Shown here one piece after another: positions 25,737-40,048 of a stretch of DNA of 64,000 nucleotides. The position numbers and the translations under genes are program-made. The first letter of the stretch is position 1, and every line of letters starts with the position of its first letter. The DNA is taken from positions 124,001 to 188,000 of the forward strand of contig NZ_CP143578.1 of the NCBI RefSeq assembly GCF_036352135.1. Direction: 5' to 3'. The stretch comes from Metamycoplasma gateae (GTDB lineage Bacteria; Bacillota_I; Bacilli_A; Mycoplasmatales; Metamycoplasmataceae). The notes beneath the pieces are model-generated. The model was given only the letters and a program-made list of their open reading frames with translations. It was not told where the DNA came from and made no database searches.

Positions 25737-26105
25737 ATGGCTAGAGTTTTAAATATAGAAATTCCAAATAATAAAAAAGCTCGTATTTCTCTAACATATA
25801 TTTTTGGTATTGGTCCAACAATTGCTAAGCAAATTTTAGCTGATGCAAATGTTGATGGAGAAAAAAGAGTAAAAGAATTAACAGAAGAAGAATTAACACG
25901 TATCAGAGATGAAGCTAAAAAATATACTACAGAAGGTGATTTAAAAAGAGAAATTAATTTAAACATTAAAAGATTAATGGAAATTAAATCATATCGTGGT
26001 ATTAGACATAGAAAAGGATTACCTGTAAGAGGTCAATCAACAAAGAAAAATGCAAGAACAAGAAAAGGTCCAAGAAAAACAATCGCAGGAAAGAAAGGTA
26101 AATAA
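25737..26105 (+). CDS. rpsM: 30S ribosomal protein S13
   Basis: 122 residues. Helix-turn-helix region [22 protein letters not shown], then [31 protein letters not shown]. Contacts P-site tRNA and the large subunit from the 30S head. No clear Shine-Dalgarno in the 6-nt gap after rpmJ (GACAAGGAT within rpmJ may serve). Confidence 0.96.
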   Translation: MARVLNIEIPNNKKARISLTYIFGIGPTIAKQILADANVDGEKRVKELTEEELTRIRDEAKKYTTEGDLKREINLNIKRLMEIKSYRGIRHRKGLPVRGQSTKKNARTRKGPRKTIAGKKGK

Positions 26106-26107
26106 TA

Positions 26108-26485
26108 ATGGCTAAGAAGAATAAAAAAGTTGTTACACAAGGTATTGCTCATATACATTCAACATACCAAAACACAATCGTTTCTTTTTCTGATTTAAAA
26201 GGTAATGTTTTTGCATGATCTTCATCTGGAGCAATTGGTTATAAAGGAACCAAGAAAAAAACTCCATATGCTGCTGGTTTAGCAGCAGCTGCAGCTGTTG
26301 AAAAAGCAAAAGAATTTGGTCTAAAAGAAGTTTCAATTTTAGTTAAAGGTGTTGGTCCAGGAAAATCAACAGCCCGTAAACAAATTGAAACAAGTGGTTT
26401 TACAATAAAAGATGTTAAGGATGTAACTCCTACACCTCACAATGGTACTCGTCCTCCAAAGAAGATTCTTAAAAGAGAAAAATAG
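26108..26485 (+). CDS. rpsK: 30S ribosomal protein S11
   Basis: 125 residues, ends at [49 protein letters not shown] and [20 protein letters not shown] are diagnostic; platform protein at the mRNA exit. Two bases after rpsM. Confidence 0.96.
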
Positions 26486-26509
26486 AAAGCATTAATAAAA
26501 GAGGATATT

Positions 26510-27571
26510 ATGGAAAAAATTCAAAAAATTACTTATAAAGAATTAGTCGCTGAAAAAATTAATGATTTTAATACAACATTTGTAATCGAGCCTTTAGCAA
26601 GAGGTTATGCAAATACAATGGGAACAGTATTAAGAAGAACATTGCTATCTTCAATTACATCTGTTGCCCCGTTTGCTATCAAGATTAATAATGTAGAACA
26701 TGAATTTCAAACAATTAGTGGTTTAAAAGAAGATGCGATAACACTTGTTAGAAATATAAGAAATATTCGTTTCGTTTATAACCCAGAATTATTTGAAAAT
26801 GAAAATTTAGCAAAAATTTCATTTAAGTCTAATAAAGAAGGCGAAATTTTTGCTTATGATATTCCTAGTGTTCCAGGATTAGATATTGTTAATAAAGATC
26901 AATACATTGCAAATATCGCAAAAGGCGGATCACTTGAGTTTGATTTATTTTTAAGAAAAGGCCGTGGTTTTATTGATTTCGAAGAAAACAAGAGCGTAAT
27001 TAGTCATTACGGATCAAGATTAGAATCATCAATAAAAAATGGACAGTTCTTAGCTATTGATAGTGATTTTAGCCCTGTTAAAAAGTGTGCTATATCATTT
27101 GAAGAGTTAAATTCATCTTCAAAATTAATTGAAGAAAGATTAAAAATAAATATTGAAACAGACGGAACCTTACAAGCAAAAGATGCAATCGAACAAGCTG
27201 CTAAAATAATTGTTGCACATTTCCAAATTATTGGAAATATAGATGCGCTTGAAACGGTTAAATTGTTTGAAGATAATAAAGAGAAAAAAGAAAAAGACAT
27301 TAAGTCTTCAATTCCTATTGAAAAATTAAACTTAACTATAAGATCATTAAACGCTTTAAGAAGAGCTAAATACAATACTGTTGAAGAAATTATTAAATTA
27401 AGCGATGAAGATTTATCAAATATTAAAAATTTAGGTAAAAAATCTATTGAAGATATTATTCAAAAGAGAAATGAATGACTTGAAAGAACTGGTCAAACAG
27501 TTGAACAAAACGACGATTTCATAATTGAATCATTAGATCAAATTAATAATCTAGAAGAAGGTGATGAATAA
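26510..27571 (+). CDS. rpoA: DNA-directed RNA polymerase subunit alpha
   Basis: 353 residues: N-terminal dimerisation domain (FVIEPLARGYANTMGTVLRRTLLSS) and C-terminal domain with helix-hairpin-helix (LDNLNLTIRS-type segment, DEDLSNIKNLGKKSIEDII). TGA Trp at 27475. An acidic tail of about 30 residues follows the CTD. Coupled to rplQ by a one-base overlap. Confidence 0.96.
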
Positions 27572-27936
27572 TGGCTAACCCAAAACAAGTATTCCGTAGA
27601 AATACAGAATGATGAAACCATGTAGAGAGATCTTTAGTAACAGACCTATTAGTTAATGGACAAGTAAAAACCACATTAGAAAGAGCAAAAAGAATTAGAT
27701 CAAATGCCGAAAAAATGATTACATTAGGCAAAAAAAATACACTTTCAACACGTAGACAAGCAGCTAAGTTTTTAAGACTTATTCCATCAAAAGTTGAAAA
27801 TAAAGATTCATTACAATATTTATTTGATGTTTTAGCACCTAAATATAAAGAAAGAAATGGTGGATACACAAGAATTGTTAAAATTAATAATCGTGCTGGT
27901 GACAATGCAAAAATGGCAATTATTAAATTAGTTTAA
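27571..27936 (+). CDS. rplQ: 50S ribosomal protein L17
   Basis: 121 residues; the N-terminus is found only by reading two TGA Trp ([25 protein letters not shown]). [16 protein letters not shown] and [25 protein letters not shown] match L17. Lines the outside of the exit tunnel. Confidence 0.96.
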
Positions 27937-27964
27937 TATATTATTAGGATAAGGAGAAAATAAT

Positions 27965-28162
27965 ATGGCTATAGTTCCAAAAAGAAAAACTTCTAAACAA
28001 AGAAAACATTTAAGAAGAAGTCATCACGCATTAGTTTCAGCTACATTAGTAGAATGTAAACACTGTAAACAATCAATTATCCCTCACCAAGCATGTAAAT
28101 ATTGTGGATTTTATAAAGAAGAAAAAGTTATTAAAAACGCTATTAATGACAAAATTAAATAA
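27965..28162 (+). CDS. rpmF: 50S ribosomal protein L32
   Basis: 65 residues, MAIVPKRKTSKQRKHLRRSHHAL with zinc cysteines CKHC and CKYC. AAGGAG 8 nt before the start. Last gene of the supercluster before the terminator at 28181. Position here, after rplQ, is less usual than next to plsX. Confidence 0.95.
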   Translation: MAIVPKRKTSKQRKHLRRSHHALVSATLVECKHCKQSIIPHQACKYCGFYKEEKVIKNAINDKIK

Positions 28163-28180
28163 TTTATTTTTTAATTTAAA

Positions 28181-28209
28181 TAATAGGTTGAAAAACCTGT
28201 TATTTTTTT
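28181..28209 (+). terminator. Terminator of the ribosomal protein supercluster
   Basis: Stem TAATAGGTT/AACCTGTTA (one G-T pair) with GAAA loop, then seven T. Confidence 0.85.
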
Positions 28210-28353
28210 ATTTTTATTTAAATATTTAATATATAATAATTAAGCTTTTAAATGAAAAATTATTTATTATTTATTTTCTAATCGACGTTTTTTAAATAAA
28301 TAAAAATTTAAAAGTAAAAAAATATTATTTTTAATTTTAAAAAATAAAAAGTG

Positions 28354-28359
28354 TATAAT
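28354..28359 (+). promoter_or_regulatory. -10 element of the rRNA operon promoter
   Basis: Perfect TATAAT preceded by GTG, about 120 nt before mature 16S; TSS near 28366. The gap 28210-28353 is A/T spacer with no gene. Confidence 0.65.
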
Positions 28360-28417
28360 ACTAAATGTAGCAATTTTAAAGCTACTATAAAATATACTTA
28401 TAGAAGATAGTTCTTTG

Positions 28418-28429
28418 AAAACTGGATAC
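28418..28429 (+). other. 5' arm of the pre-16S processing stem
   Basis: Twelve bases here (AAAACTGGATAC) are exactly complementary to 30032-30043 downstream of 16S. Such stems are cut by RNase III to release 16S. Confidence 0.75.
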
Positions 28430-28479
28430 GAATACCATAACGTCAATTTTAATTTTATAAAACATAATAACCAAATCAA

Positions 28480-29999
<1,520 letters not shown>

Positions 30000-30173
30000 A
30001 CGGAGTACATAATGTTATGGAAAAATTATTTGTATCCAGTTTTGAGAGATTTATCTCTCTTGTTCTTTGAAAACTGAATATCGACATTGAAAAATTAAAT
30101 TATTAATATTTCAAAGTTTAGATCAACCTATAGAATATATCATACAATAGACAAACAATAGGTCTTATACTAC
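30000..30173 (+). other. 16S-23S spacer with processing arms, no tRNA
   Basis: Contains the 3' arm of the 16S stem (30032-30043) and the 5' arm of the 23S stem (30069-30084). No tRNA gene, as is usual in mycoplasmas. Confidence 0.8.
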
Positions 30174-33068
<2,895 letters not shown>

Positions 33069-33120
33069 AATTCTATAGAAGTAATCTAAAATTTAAATCG
33101 ATATTCAGTTTTCAGAGAAC

Positions 33121-33145
33121 AAAAAGAAGCACCTGCTTCTTTTCC
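33121..33145 (+). terminator. rRNA operon terminator, left copy of the IS target duplication
   Basis: Stem AAAAGAAGC/GCTTCTTTT with ACCT loop (33122-33143). The IS begins at 33144, so this copy has only four T after the stem. A second copy with a full T run lies at 34410-34431, directly after the IS. Confidence 0.85.
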
Positions 33146-33250
33146 TAAATTGAAAATTCAAGTGCAACACGTTTAAAGTAAAATTTAGATGTGGAACTTG
33201 AATTTTTTATATTAATTAAAAAGAAAAAGTTCCATTGGAACGGAACTCAT

Positions 33251-34249
33251 ATGAATTATACAATAAAAAAATATAACCATTTAACAGATAATGAAAGAAT
33301 AATTATTGAAAATTATTTAAAGTTAAATTATTCTCTTCGTAGGATTTCGAGATTAATCGAGCGAAGTGTTTCGACCCTAAGTAGAGAAATAAAGAGGAAT
33401 ACAAATAGTTTTGGAACTTATGAATTTAAACACGCTAGTTTAAAAACAAGAGAAAGATCAAGACATAAGTATTATTTTAAATTCGTGGATAACCAAAAAT
33501 TCAAAAATTTTTCTAACGCTTTTTTACAAAAATATGAAAAAAGTTTTTTTGGCATAAAGTCAACATATAATTTTATAAAAACTAGCACAAAACACTGTTG
33601 TCCTTCTTTAAGAACGGTTTTTAATTGAATAAACACTAATAATTGAGTTATAAAAAAGTACGATAAATTAAGACAATATTATAAAAAAGGTGGTAAAAGA
33701 ACAGCATCCGTAATAAAACGGCTTGTAAAATCTGCTGATTATGTTTTTCCAATATGAACTAGACCTAAATCTATAGATTTAAGACTTGAATTTGGACACT
33801 GAGAAGCAGATCTAGTTTTAGGAAAGAGAGCCAATGGATATAATAATGTTTTAACTTTAACTGAAAGAAAAACAAGAATAGGGTTTGCAAAAATAATACA
33901 AAGCAAATCACCAAATATAATTAATTCAGAGTTAAAAAAGATTATAAGAGATAATGAATTAGAAGTAAAAACAATAACAGTAGACAATGGTATTGAATTT
34001 GAAAAAATAGGTATTTTAGCCAGATGATTAAATATAAAGATTTATAGAGCTGAACCTTATGCATCTTTTCAAAGAGGCTCAAATGAACATTGAAATGGAA
34101 TTTTGAGAAGAGAATTCAAAAAAGGTTTTAACTTTAATACTATAACTCAAGAAAAACTTGACTCAGTTGTTAACCAAATAAATAATATGACGCGGGAAAT
34201 ATTAAATTGGAAGACACCATTACAAACCTATTTAGAATATATTAAATAA
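33251..34249 (+). CDS. IS30-family transposase (copy 1)
   Basis: 332 residues from ATG 33251; an in-frame GTG at 33191 would add 20 residues, but that stretch differs between the two IS copies (indels that keep the frame), so the internal ATG is preferred. N-terminal helix-turn-helix (LTDNERIIIENYLKLNYSLRRISRLIERSVSTLSREIKRN). The DDE triad is GHWEADLVLG, TVDNGIEF and the glutamate in FQRGSNEHWNGILRREF, typical of IS30. Several TGA Trp, so it works only in a UGA-Trp host. Complete, probably active. Confidence 0.93.
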
Positions 34250-34357
34250 TTATTATTAACAAAAATTAACATAATAAAATTATGCTTATCTTCATTTGAA
34301 AAAATGAATATTTTCTATTTACTTTTTTTGATTTATTAATTTTAAAAAAATAAAATG

Positions 34358-34363
34358 TATAAT
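34358..34363 (+). promoter_or_regulatory. Outward-facing -10 hexamer in the IS right end
   Basis: TATAAT preceded by ATG, 46 nt inside the IS end and pointing outward; the same element is at 46435-46440 on minus in copy 2. No good -35. An outward transcript would run straight into the duplicated terminator. Confidence 0.35.
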
Positions 34364-34409
34364 AAAAAAAGCCCAAGGCATTGTGTTGCACTTGAACTTT
34401 CTCTTTGGG

Positions 34410-34431
34410 AAAAGAAGCACCTGCTTCTTTT
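34410..34431. repeat. Right copy of the 22-bp target duplication (rRNA terminator)
   Basis: Identical to 33122-33143 and followed by more T, so it keeps the function of the original terminator. It also lies 14 nt after the stop of the minus-strand deaminase gene and may stop that transcript too. Confidence 0.9.
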
Positions 34432-34445
34432 TTTTATTTCTTTTT

Positions 34446-34991
34446 TTATTTTATATTAAATTCAAGATCAAAATCATTTTCTATTTTTATTACTTCTATT
34501 CCAAATGAGTTAAATATTTTTAAACTAGCTTTAAAATCATCAGTTTGTGCTCTATATTCATTTGCATAATATATTTTTGAAATTTTAGATTGAACTATCA
34601 TTTTTGCACAATTATAACAAGGTGAATGAGTTATGAAAATTGCTGAACCAGGCTCTATTTTTGAATTTGTTAAATTAGCATTAATTATTGCATTCACTTC
34701 TGCATGTACTACGTATGTGTATTTAGAATGTAAAACATCATCAGCATCATTAGGTCTATTTCATGGAAAAATTTCATCATTATCTACTTCTGTGTTGTTA
34801 AAACTTGTAGGCATACCATTATAACCTAACGAAATTACATAATTATTAGGACTTACTATGCATGCTCCTACCTTAGTGGTTGGGTCTTTTGATCTTAATG
34901 CGCTTAATTTAGCTAACGACATAAAATAAATTTCTCATTTTATATTATCTTTTTTATCATCAAAGATTATTTTCTTACTTTTTGAATTCAT
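34446..34991 (-). CDS. dCMP deaminase / ComE-type cytidine deaminase
   Basis: 181 residues. Zinc site HAE in [10 protein letters not shown] and PCYNC in [10 protein letters not shown]-terminal [23 protein letters not shown] and GYNGMP are those of dCMP deaminases, which make dUMP for dTMP synthesis. Several TGA Trp in the N-terminal half, so standard-code reading gives only the last 83 residues. ATG 34991 has no Shine-Dalgarno and lies 7 nt after TAAAAT, implying a leaderless mRNA. Confidence 0.9.
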
Positions 34992-34998
34992 AATATTA

Positions 34999-35004
34999 AT
35001 TTTA
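34999..35004 (-). promoter_or_regulatory. -10 hexamer of the deaminase gene, 7 nt before ATG
   Basis: TAAAAT on minus, exactly 7 nt before the start codon. Confidence 0.55.
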
Positions 35005-35257
35005 TCATAAAAGGAAAATCAATTTTTAACCAGGATTATCTATAAGTTTATATCAAACATTAACGTTCATTTTTATTTTAATATCTTAAATTAAGTATTT
35101 ATTTAAATAAAGTAAAATTTATATAATAAATAAGCTTAACTTATATTTATTATATATTTTGATATCATTTTATTTCTTTAATATCTTAATGTATAATAAA
35201 TTCTAAAAAAACTTTTGATTTTATATTCTTTTTTAATAATATTATGTATTTATAAAC

Positions 35258-35371
35258 AAAAAAAATCAAGCTCCTCAGACCTTGATTTAAATTATTCAGT
35301 GAAATAAGCAATTTGCTTTGGATAAGACATTAACTATGTTAATCCAACTTATTTAGTAATAAATTGAACTA
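35258..35371 (-). ncRNA. Candidate small structured RNA
   Basis: A minus-strand transcript is suggested by TATAAT at 35377-35382 and ends in an intrinsic terminator: ATCAAG/CTTGAT stem (35281-35286 with 35265-35270) and eight T. Between them AAATAAG pairs with CTTATTT, enclosing TTGGAT/ATCCAA with an inner TTAAC/GTTAA hairpin, and an AGCAA/TTGCT hairpin, so a branched fold of about 110 nt is possible. No ORF is present. I do not recognise it as SRP RNA, RNase P RNA, tmRNA or a known riboswitch. It lies 267 nt upstream of the deaminase gene, with plain A/T spacer between. Confidence 0.5.
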
Positions 35372-35469
35372 AGAAAATTATAACATAATTAACAAAAATG
35401 AAATGTTTTTTAAAATTTTTTAATTAAAAAGACTTATTTTAAATAAAAAAACAGAAAAAATGAATTTTT

Positions 35470-35499
35470 TTGGGATTTTTTTTAAAAAATTGTTAAAAT
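35470..35499 (+). promoter_or_regulatory. Promoter for the paired small ORFs
   Basis: TTGGGA and TAAAAT separated by 18 nt; the start codon of the first small ORF is 22 nt further on. Confidence 0.55.
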
Positions 35500-35520
35500 A
35501 ATGGTCATAAAGGAAAAATG

Positions 35521-35706
35521 ATGAACAAAAATTTATTAGTAAAAAACTATTCTAAGATGATGTTCACAGCTATTATGGCTGCATTTTTCGCTATTGAAAT
35601 TATTAATTCTAACAAGAAGGATATTATTATCAACTGTGGCAATATTTCAGTAAATAACAATATTATTCTTGGAGGGATTTATAATGACACTCAAATTTTT
35701 AACTAA
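35521..35706 (+). CDS. Small hypothetical membrane peptide
   Basis: 61 residues from ATG 35521; an adjacent ATG at 35518 is too close to AAAGGA to be preferred. One hydrophobic segment (MMFTAIMAAFFAIEII, residues about 13-28) and a polar, Asn-rich tail. It has its own promoter and Shine-Dalgarno and overlaps the next small ORF by 23 nt. No family recognised. Confidence 0.5.
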   Translation: MNKNLLVKNYSKMMFTAIMAAFFAIEIINSNKKDIIINCGNISVNNNIILGGIYNDTQIFN

Positions 35707-35800
35707 AAATAATTTTAATTTAACTCAAAAAATGCTTAGAGTTTATCTAAATTTTAATAGTATCTATCGTGCTAGAATAATGGCTTTTAGAGGTTCATAA
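35684..35800 (+). CDS. Tiny basic peptide coupled to the preceding ORF
   Basis: 38 residues, MTLKFLTKNNFNLTQKML and on to RARIMAFRGS, net positive, no membrane segment. A strong GGAGG lies 8 nt before ATG 35684, inside the upstream ORF. Too short to assign. Two-gene coupling of a membrane peptide with a basic peptide could be a toxin-antitoxin or signalling pair, but nothing in the sequence proves it. Confidence 0.45.
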   Translation: MTLKFLTKNNFNLTQKMLRVYLNFNSIYRARIMAFRGS

Positions 35801-36078
35801 ATCATAGATTATTATATTTTTTTAAAAAAGTAGCCAAATATAAGAATATAAATAATTTAAAAACAAAAGCCAAATTACAATAATTTCAAACAAACAAATT
35901 AATATAAAAAAGCAGAAAAAATTAACAAAAAATACAGAAAATAAACTAAGTTTTAGACTAAATAGACCTAAAATAGGCAAATTAATTTATAATTTATCAT
36001 GTAGTTTTATAAACTATTTATTAATAAATTAATAAATAAAACATAGTTTATCAAATTATAAAAATACGGAGATTAAAT
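35801..36078 (+). other. Intergenic region upstream of opp with promoter and hairpin
   Basis: A/T-rich, no gene. TATAAT at 35988-35993 is the best opp promoter; the leader then contains an ATAAACTAT/ATAGTTTAT inverted repeat (about 36009-36053) and GGAG before oppA. Confidence 0.5.
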
Positions 36079-38871
36079 ATGAAAAAATCAAACAAAATAT
36101 GATTATCATCTTTAGCTTCTTTAACAGTTGGAGCAGTTCCATTACTTGTTATAGCATGTAAAGATGAAAGAAAAGATAGGTATGTGTTTGAATTTAGTTC
36201 ACCATATACAGCGCAGGCATTTCTACATGATTCTTCAAGATCATACGGATCATTTATTAGTACATCAACAAACCACCATACATCAGTCGGTTTAGTTCGT
36301 GTTGAAACATTAAATGAACCAGAATTACAACACTTAACACTTAATCAAGGAGGTGAGAATGGCGTTGTTGAAACAAAAACATACATTGTAAATCCTACTT
36401 GAACAAGAAGAAAGCTGTCATTAGCAAGTGCTGTTGTTATTACAGATAAAAACGGCACTGTAACAACTTTTGATGCTGATGATGCTGATGTGAGATCTTC
36501 TGCACCTTTTACTGAAAATGGAATAAGCTACTTCAATAGCCCTTCTGTTGAATTAAAATCAAACAATGAAAAATCAATTAATAGCAGTAATTTCGATGAA
36601 AAATTAAAAACAGCTGCTAAATTACAATTTGTTGTTCGTGATGGTGTTCAGTGAGTAGATCAAGAAGGTAAAGCAACAAAATACGAAGTAAAAGCAAAAG
36701 ACTTCTATTATTCATGATTAAGAACATTATCAGTTAGTGGTAATTTCAGACATGAAAATGGTGGTTCAAAACAATTAGATGATGAAGCTGTTATAGCATT
36801 ATCAGATTTATCTTCTGCGGCATTTACTGATAAAGAAGAATATTCAAATGATTACTTATTTACATTATTTGGAATTGACCATTCTAAATTTAAAGTAGAA
36901 AATGAATTTATCCAAAATGTTAATGGTAAAGAAGCAGTTACATTTGAAAAATTATCAACCGAAGAAAATCCAAAATTTTCAGAATTCTTTAGTAAAACAA
37001 TGTTAGCTGACTATACATTCTTCCCAGCTCCATCACAATACATAGATGAATCAAATTCATTGGATGAATTACCAGTTTATAACTCAATTGGTTTAAAAAC
37101 TGAATTAACAAGACAAATAGAAACAAAAATTAAATCATTAGATAAGAATTCGTTTGTTTATAAATCTGGAGCTTACTGATATGGTGTGAGTTTAAAAAAC
37201 ACTTTATATGTTGGTCCATATTATATAACCCCACAAAAAGGTCAAGAATTAATTCTTAAAAAGAACTTACATTACTATGATAGAGAATTTGTTAATAGTA
37301 AAGATACAGTTAATGAAATTGTAAATATTTACAATAATGGTATTGATACAGATACATTTGTTAAAAGAACATTTGATAAATATAAACAAGGTAAATTATC
37401 TCAAATTGCATTTAGTGGTTTAAAAGATGCTCAACGTGAGGAAATATTACAAAATGGTGAAAAATATGGTTTAAGATTTTCAAAAGCAGTTAACAAAACC
37501 AATCCATTCTACCGTGAATTTTCTCATCCATTTGTTAAACCATTACCAGCAGGACAATCAGTTGAGTACTATGGATTTAATGATGCATTTGCAAAATTAA
37601 TGTATGGTGGAACAAGAGAAGAGTTAAAAGAAGGAAAAAATGATCCACAAACATATATTGCTGGAACAGGTTTAATTTTCAGAAGTTTATTCAATGCTGC
37701 AATTAACTGAGATGAATTTGCATCACTAGCAACCGGTGGTCAAGGATTTGCGTGATTAGCAAAAGTTGCTGACGGTTCATTAATTGGTGGGAGTGACCAA
37801 AGTACCGCAAAATACAAAACTCCATACGATGCAAGAGAAGAAATTAACTCATTATTTGCTTTAAAATCAGATAAAAGTGGAAAAGTTGAATTTGGTAATT
37901 CATTAGGCAGCGAATTAAGTCCAAAAGAAAATGAAGAAGCTGTTAAAAACTTTTCAAGAAGAATAGACAAATTAAAATCAGCTGGATTTGAAATTTTAAA
38001 ACAAGAATTACAAAAACTGTTTGAAGAGTTTGATAAACAAAACCCAGAACTAGCAGGACAACCTTTCAAATTTGAATATGGATTCCCATATGTTAACATT
38101 TCAAATGCATATAAAGAAGCCTTTAATGATATAGAACAAACATTCTTAGAATTAAACCCAAGATTACAATTATCAGTTTTCTTTACCGGTGATAAAAATG
38201 ATCCTAAATTTGATGCATTCAGAACCGGGGGAGCTAATGGAACTGAATTAGTTTCATGATCATACGACTATGATGCTATTGGTTCTGGTTATGATGGTCT
38301 TTCATGAGGTGGTAACTTTATTCCAACATTAACATGAATAGCAGCTAATGATGAAGGTGATAAAAATAAATTAATAAAAGAGAATTATCCTGAATTACAT
38401 AAATTAGCAAAAGCTATAGTTGAACATGCAAAAGAAGGAACATCACACGAATGAGTTGGATCAGTTCCTTTTGCAGATCTTCATTTAGTTGTTAATAATT
38501 TTAAAGGTTCAAGATTACCATACACAACTACATATCATTTTGAAAAGAAAGAAGGAGAAACTCATTATAATCTAAAAAGAAATGAACAAGGAAAAGCTGT
38601 TTTATGAAATGTTCCTGAAGGTAAACATGCAACTGAAGCATATGCTTGAACAGCATCATTCTGATTAGAATATGTTTCAAAATTAACTAATGAGGTAGCA
38701 GTTAAATTGATGGCTGAATTAACATCATTCTTTAATATTAACTTTACATATAATATTTTCAAACAAAGAAATGAATTTGGTAAGGTTTTAATACAAAATC
38801 ATTTTTCAGTTCCTGATGAATCAGTTGTTGGTGTTTCAATTTATTCAGATTGAAAAGTTAAAAAAGTTTAA
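36079..38871 (+). CDS. oppA: Oligopeptide ABC transporter substrate-binding lipoprotein
   Basis: 930 residues with several TGA Trp. The signal peptide has Lys at the start, a hydrophobic core and a lipobox ending VIAC (Cys near residue 31), so it should be lipidated and cut by LspA. It is followed by permease and ATPase genes, which sets its role as the peptide-binding part. The size is like OppA/P100 of M. hominis, which also has adhesin and ecto-ATPase activity; I see no clear P-loop here. The C-terminal part is rich in aromatic residues (EWVGSVPFADLHLVV). Confidence 0.85.
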
Positions 38872-38893
38872 TATTACTTTTTGGTATTAATAA

Positions 38894-40027
38894 ATGTTTA
38901 AATATGTATATCAAAGAATAGCGTTTGCTATTCTTACCTTATTTATTATTACACTTGTAGTTTTTGTTTTAGTTAGTGCATTTGGTGATAGTCCTATTAA
39001 ATCATTAGTAGAAAAAGCGTTCCAAAGTCCTAAAAACAAACATACATATGAAGAATTAACAATTCAATTTGAAACTCAATATGGATTAAGAGATGCAGAA
39101 GGAAATCTTATTCCTATTATCGTAAGATATTTCAAGTATTTAGGAAATGTCTTCCAAGGTGATTTTGGGTTTGTTATTAATAAAGAAAACAACCCAAGTC
39201 CTTCTGAATACTCTAATATTCAACAACTATTTTTCATTCCCTTAAGATATTCAATTAGAATTACACTACCTGCATTTATCATAAGTGCAATTAGTGGAAT
39301 TACAATAGGAGTATTTGCGGGTTATAAAAGAGGAAAGTTATTTGATTCAGCAGCCAATGTATTTGTATTGCTTTTCATAGCTGTACCATCATTCGTACTT
39401 GCACCTATTTTGATTACAATATCTTTAAAAATTGGTATTCCAACTACCGTACCAAGAGATGCATTAGAGCCATCATTTGGTGAATTATTCGTATCATACT
39501 TACCGCCAGTGTTGATTATCACATTAACATCGATGGCTGCGTATGTAAGTTATACAAGAAACCAAGTTATTACAGTTTTAACATCTAATTATGTTTTAAT
39601 TGCAAAAACAAAAGGTTTAAATCAAACACAAATTTTCTTTAAATATGTGTTAAGAAATATTTCTATCCCATTATTTAGTTTATTATTTGGATCATTCTTA
39701 GGACTTTTATCAGGTTCAATTATTATCGAAAAATATTGAGATGTACCTGGTACAAGTCAAGTTATAGCAAGATCATTCCCAACAGGTGAGATAAATATTA
39801 TTATGTTCTCGACTATATTCTTTACAGCATTATCATTGATAGCTTCTATATTTGTTGATGTTATGTTTGCTATCCTTGATCCAAAAATTACTTATGCTTC
39901 AAAAAGTAAAAAGAATTATTGACTATTCTTTAAAGCATATTTAGAAAGAAAAAAACTTGAAAAAGATTTATTTGCAAAACAAGAACAAGAAAATCAATCA
40001 CAACTACAAAATAATCAAAAAGCTTAA
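38894..40027 (+). CDS. oppB: Oligopeptide transporter permease OppB
   Basis: 377 residues. First membrane segment AFAILTLFIITLVVFVLVSAF, a large outer loop, then a BPD-transporter domain with the ABC-contacting loop around IAKTKGLNQTQIFFKYVLRN. TGA Trp at 39738 and later. A charged Gln-rich tail of about 35 residues is at the C-terminus. 22 nt after oppA. Confidence 0.92.
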
Positions 40028-40048
40028 TGAAAGGTAGGTTAGAACAAA

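Larger units (their letters stand above)
33144..34409 (+). mobile_element. IS30-family insertion sequence, copy 1
   Basis: 1266 bp. Ends carry imperfect terminal inverted repeats of about 27 bp: CCTAAATTGAAAATTCAAGT at the left and the reverse complement of CCCAAAGAGAAAGTTCAAGT at the right, both continuing GCAACAC. Flanked by a 22-bp direct duplication. Long variable duplications and insertion into hairpins are described for IS1630 of M. fermentans, also IS30 family; assignment to that subgroup is inference. The transposase is intact. Copy 2 at 46389 lies in the opposite orientation and is nearly identical, with a 6-bp length difference before the transposase start. Confidence 0.93.

Noticed and set aside
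33191-33250. GTG 33191 as transposase start
   Set aside because: The two IS copies differ here by small indels while the protein from ATG 33251 is conserved in both, so this stretch is probably untranslated.
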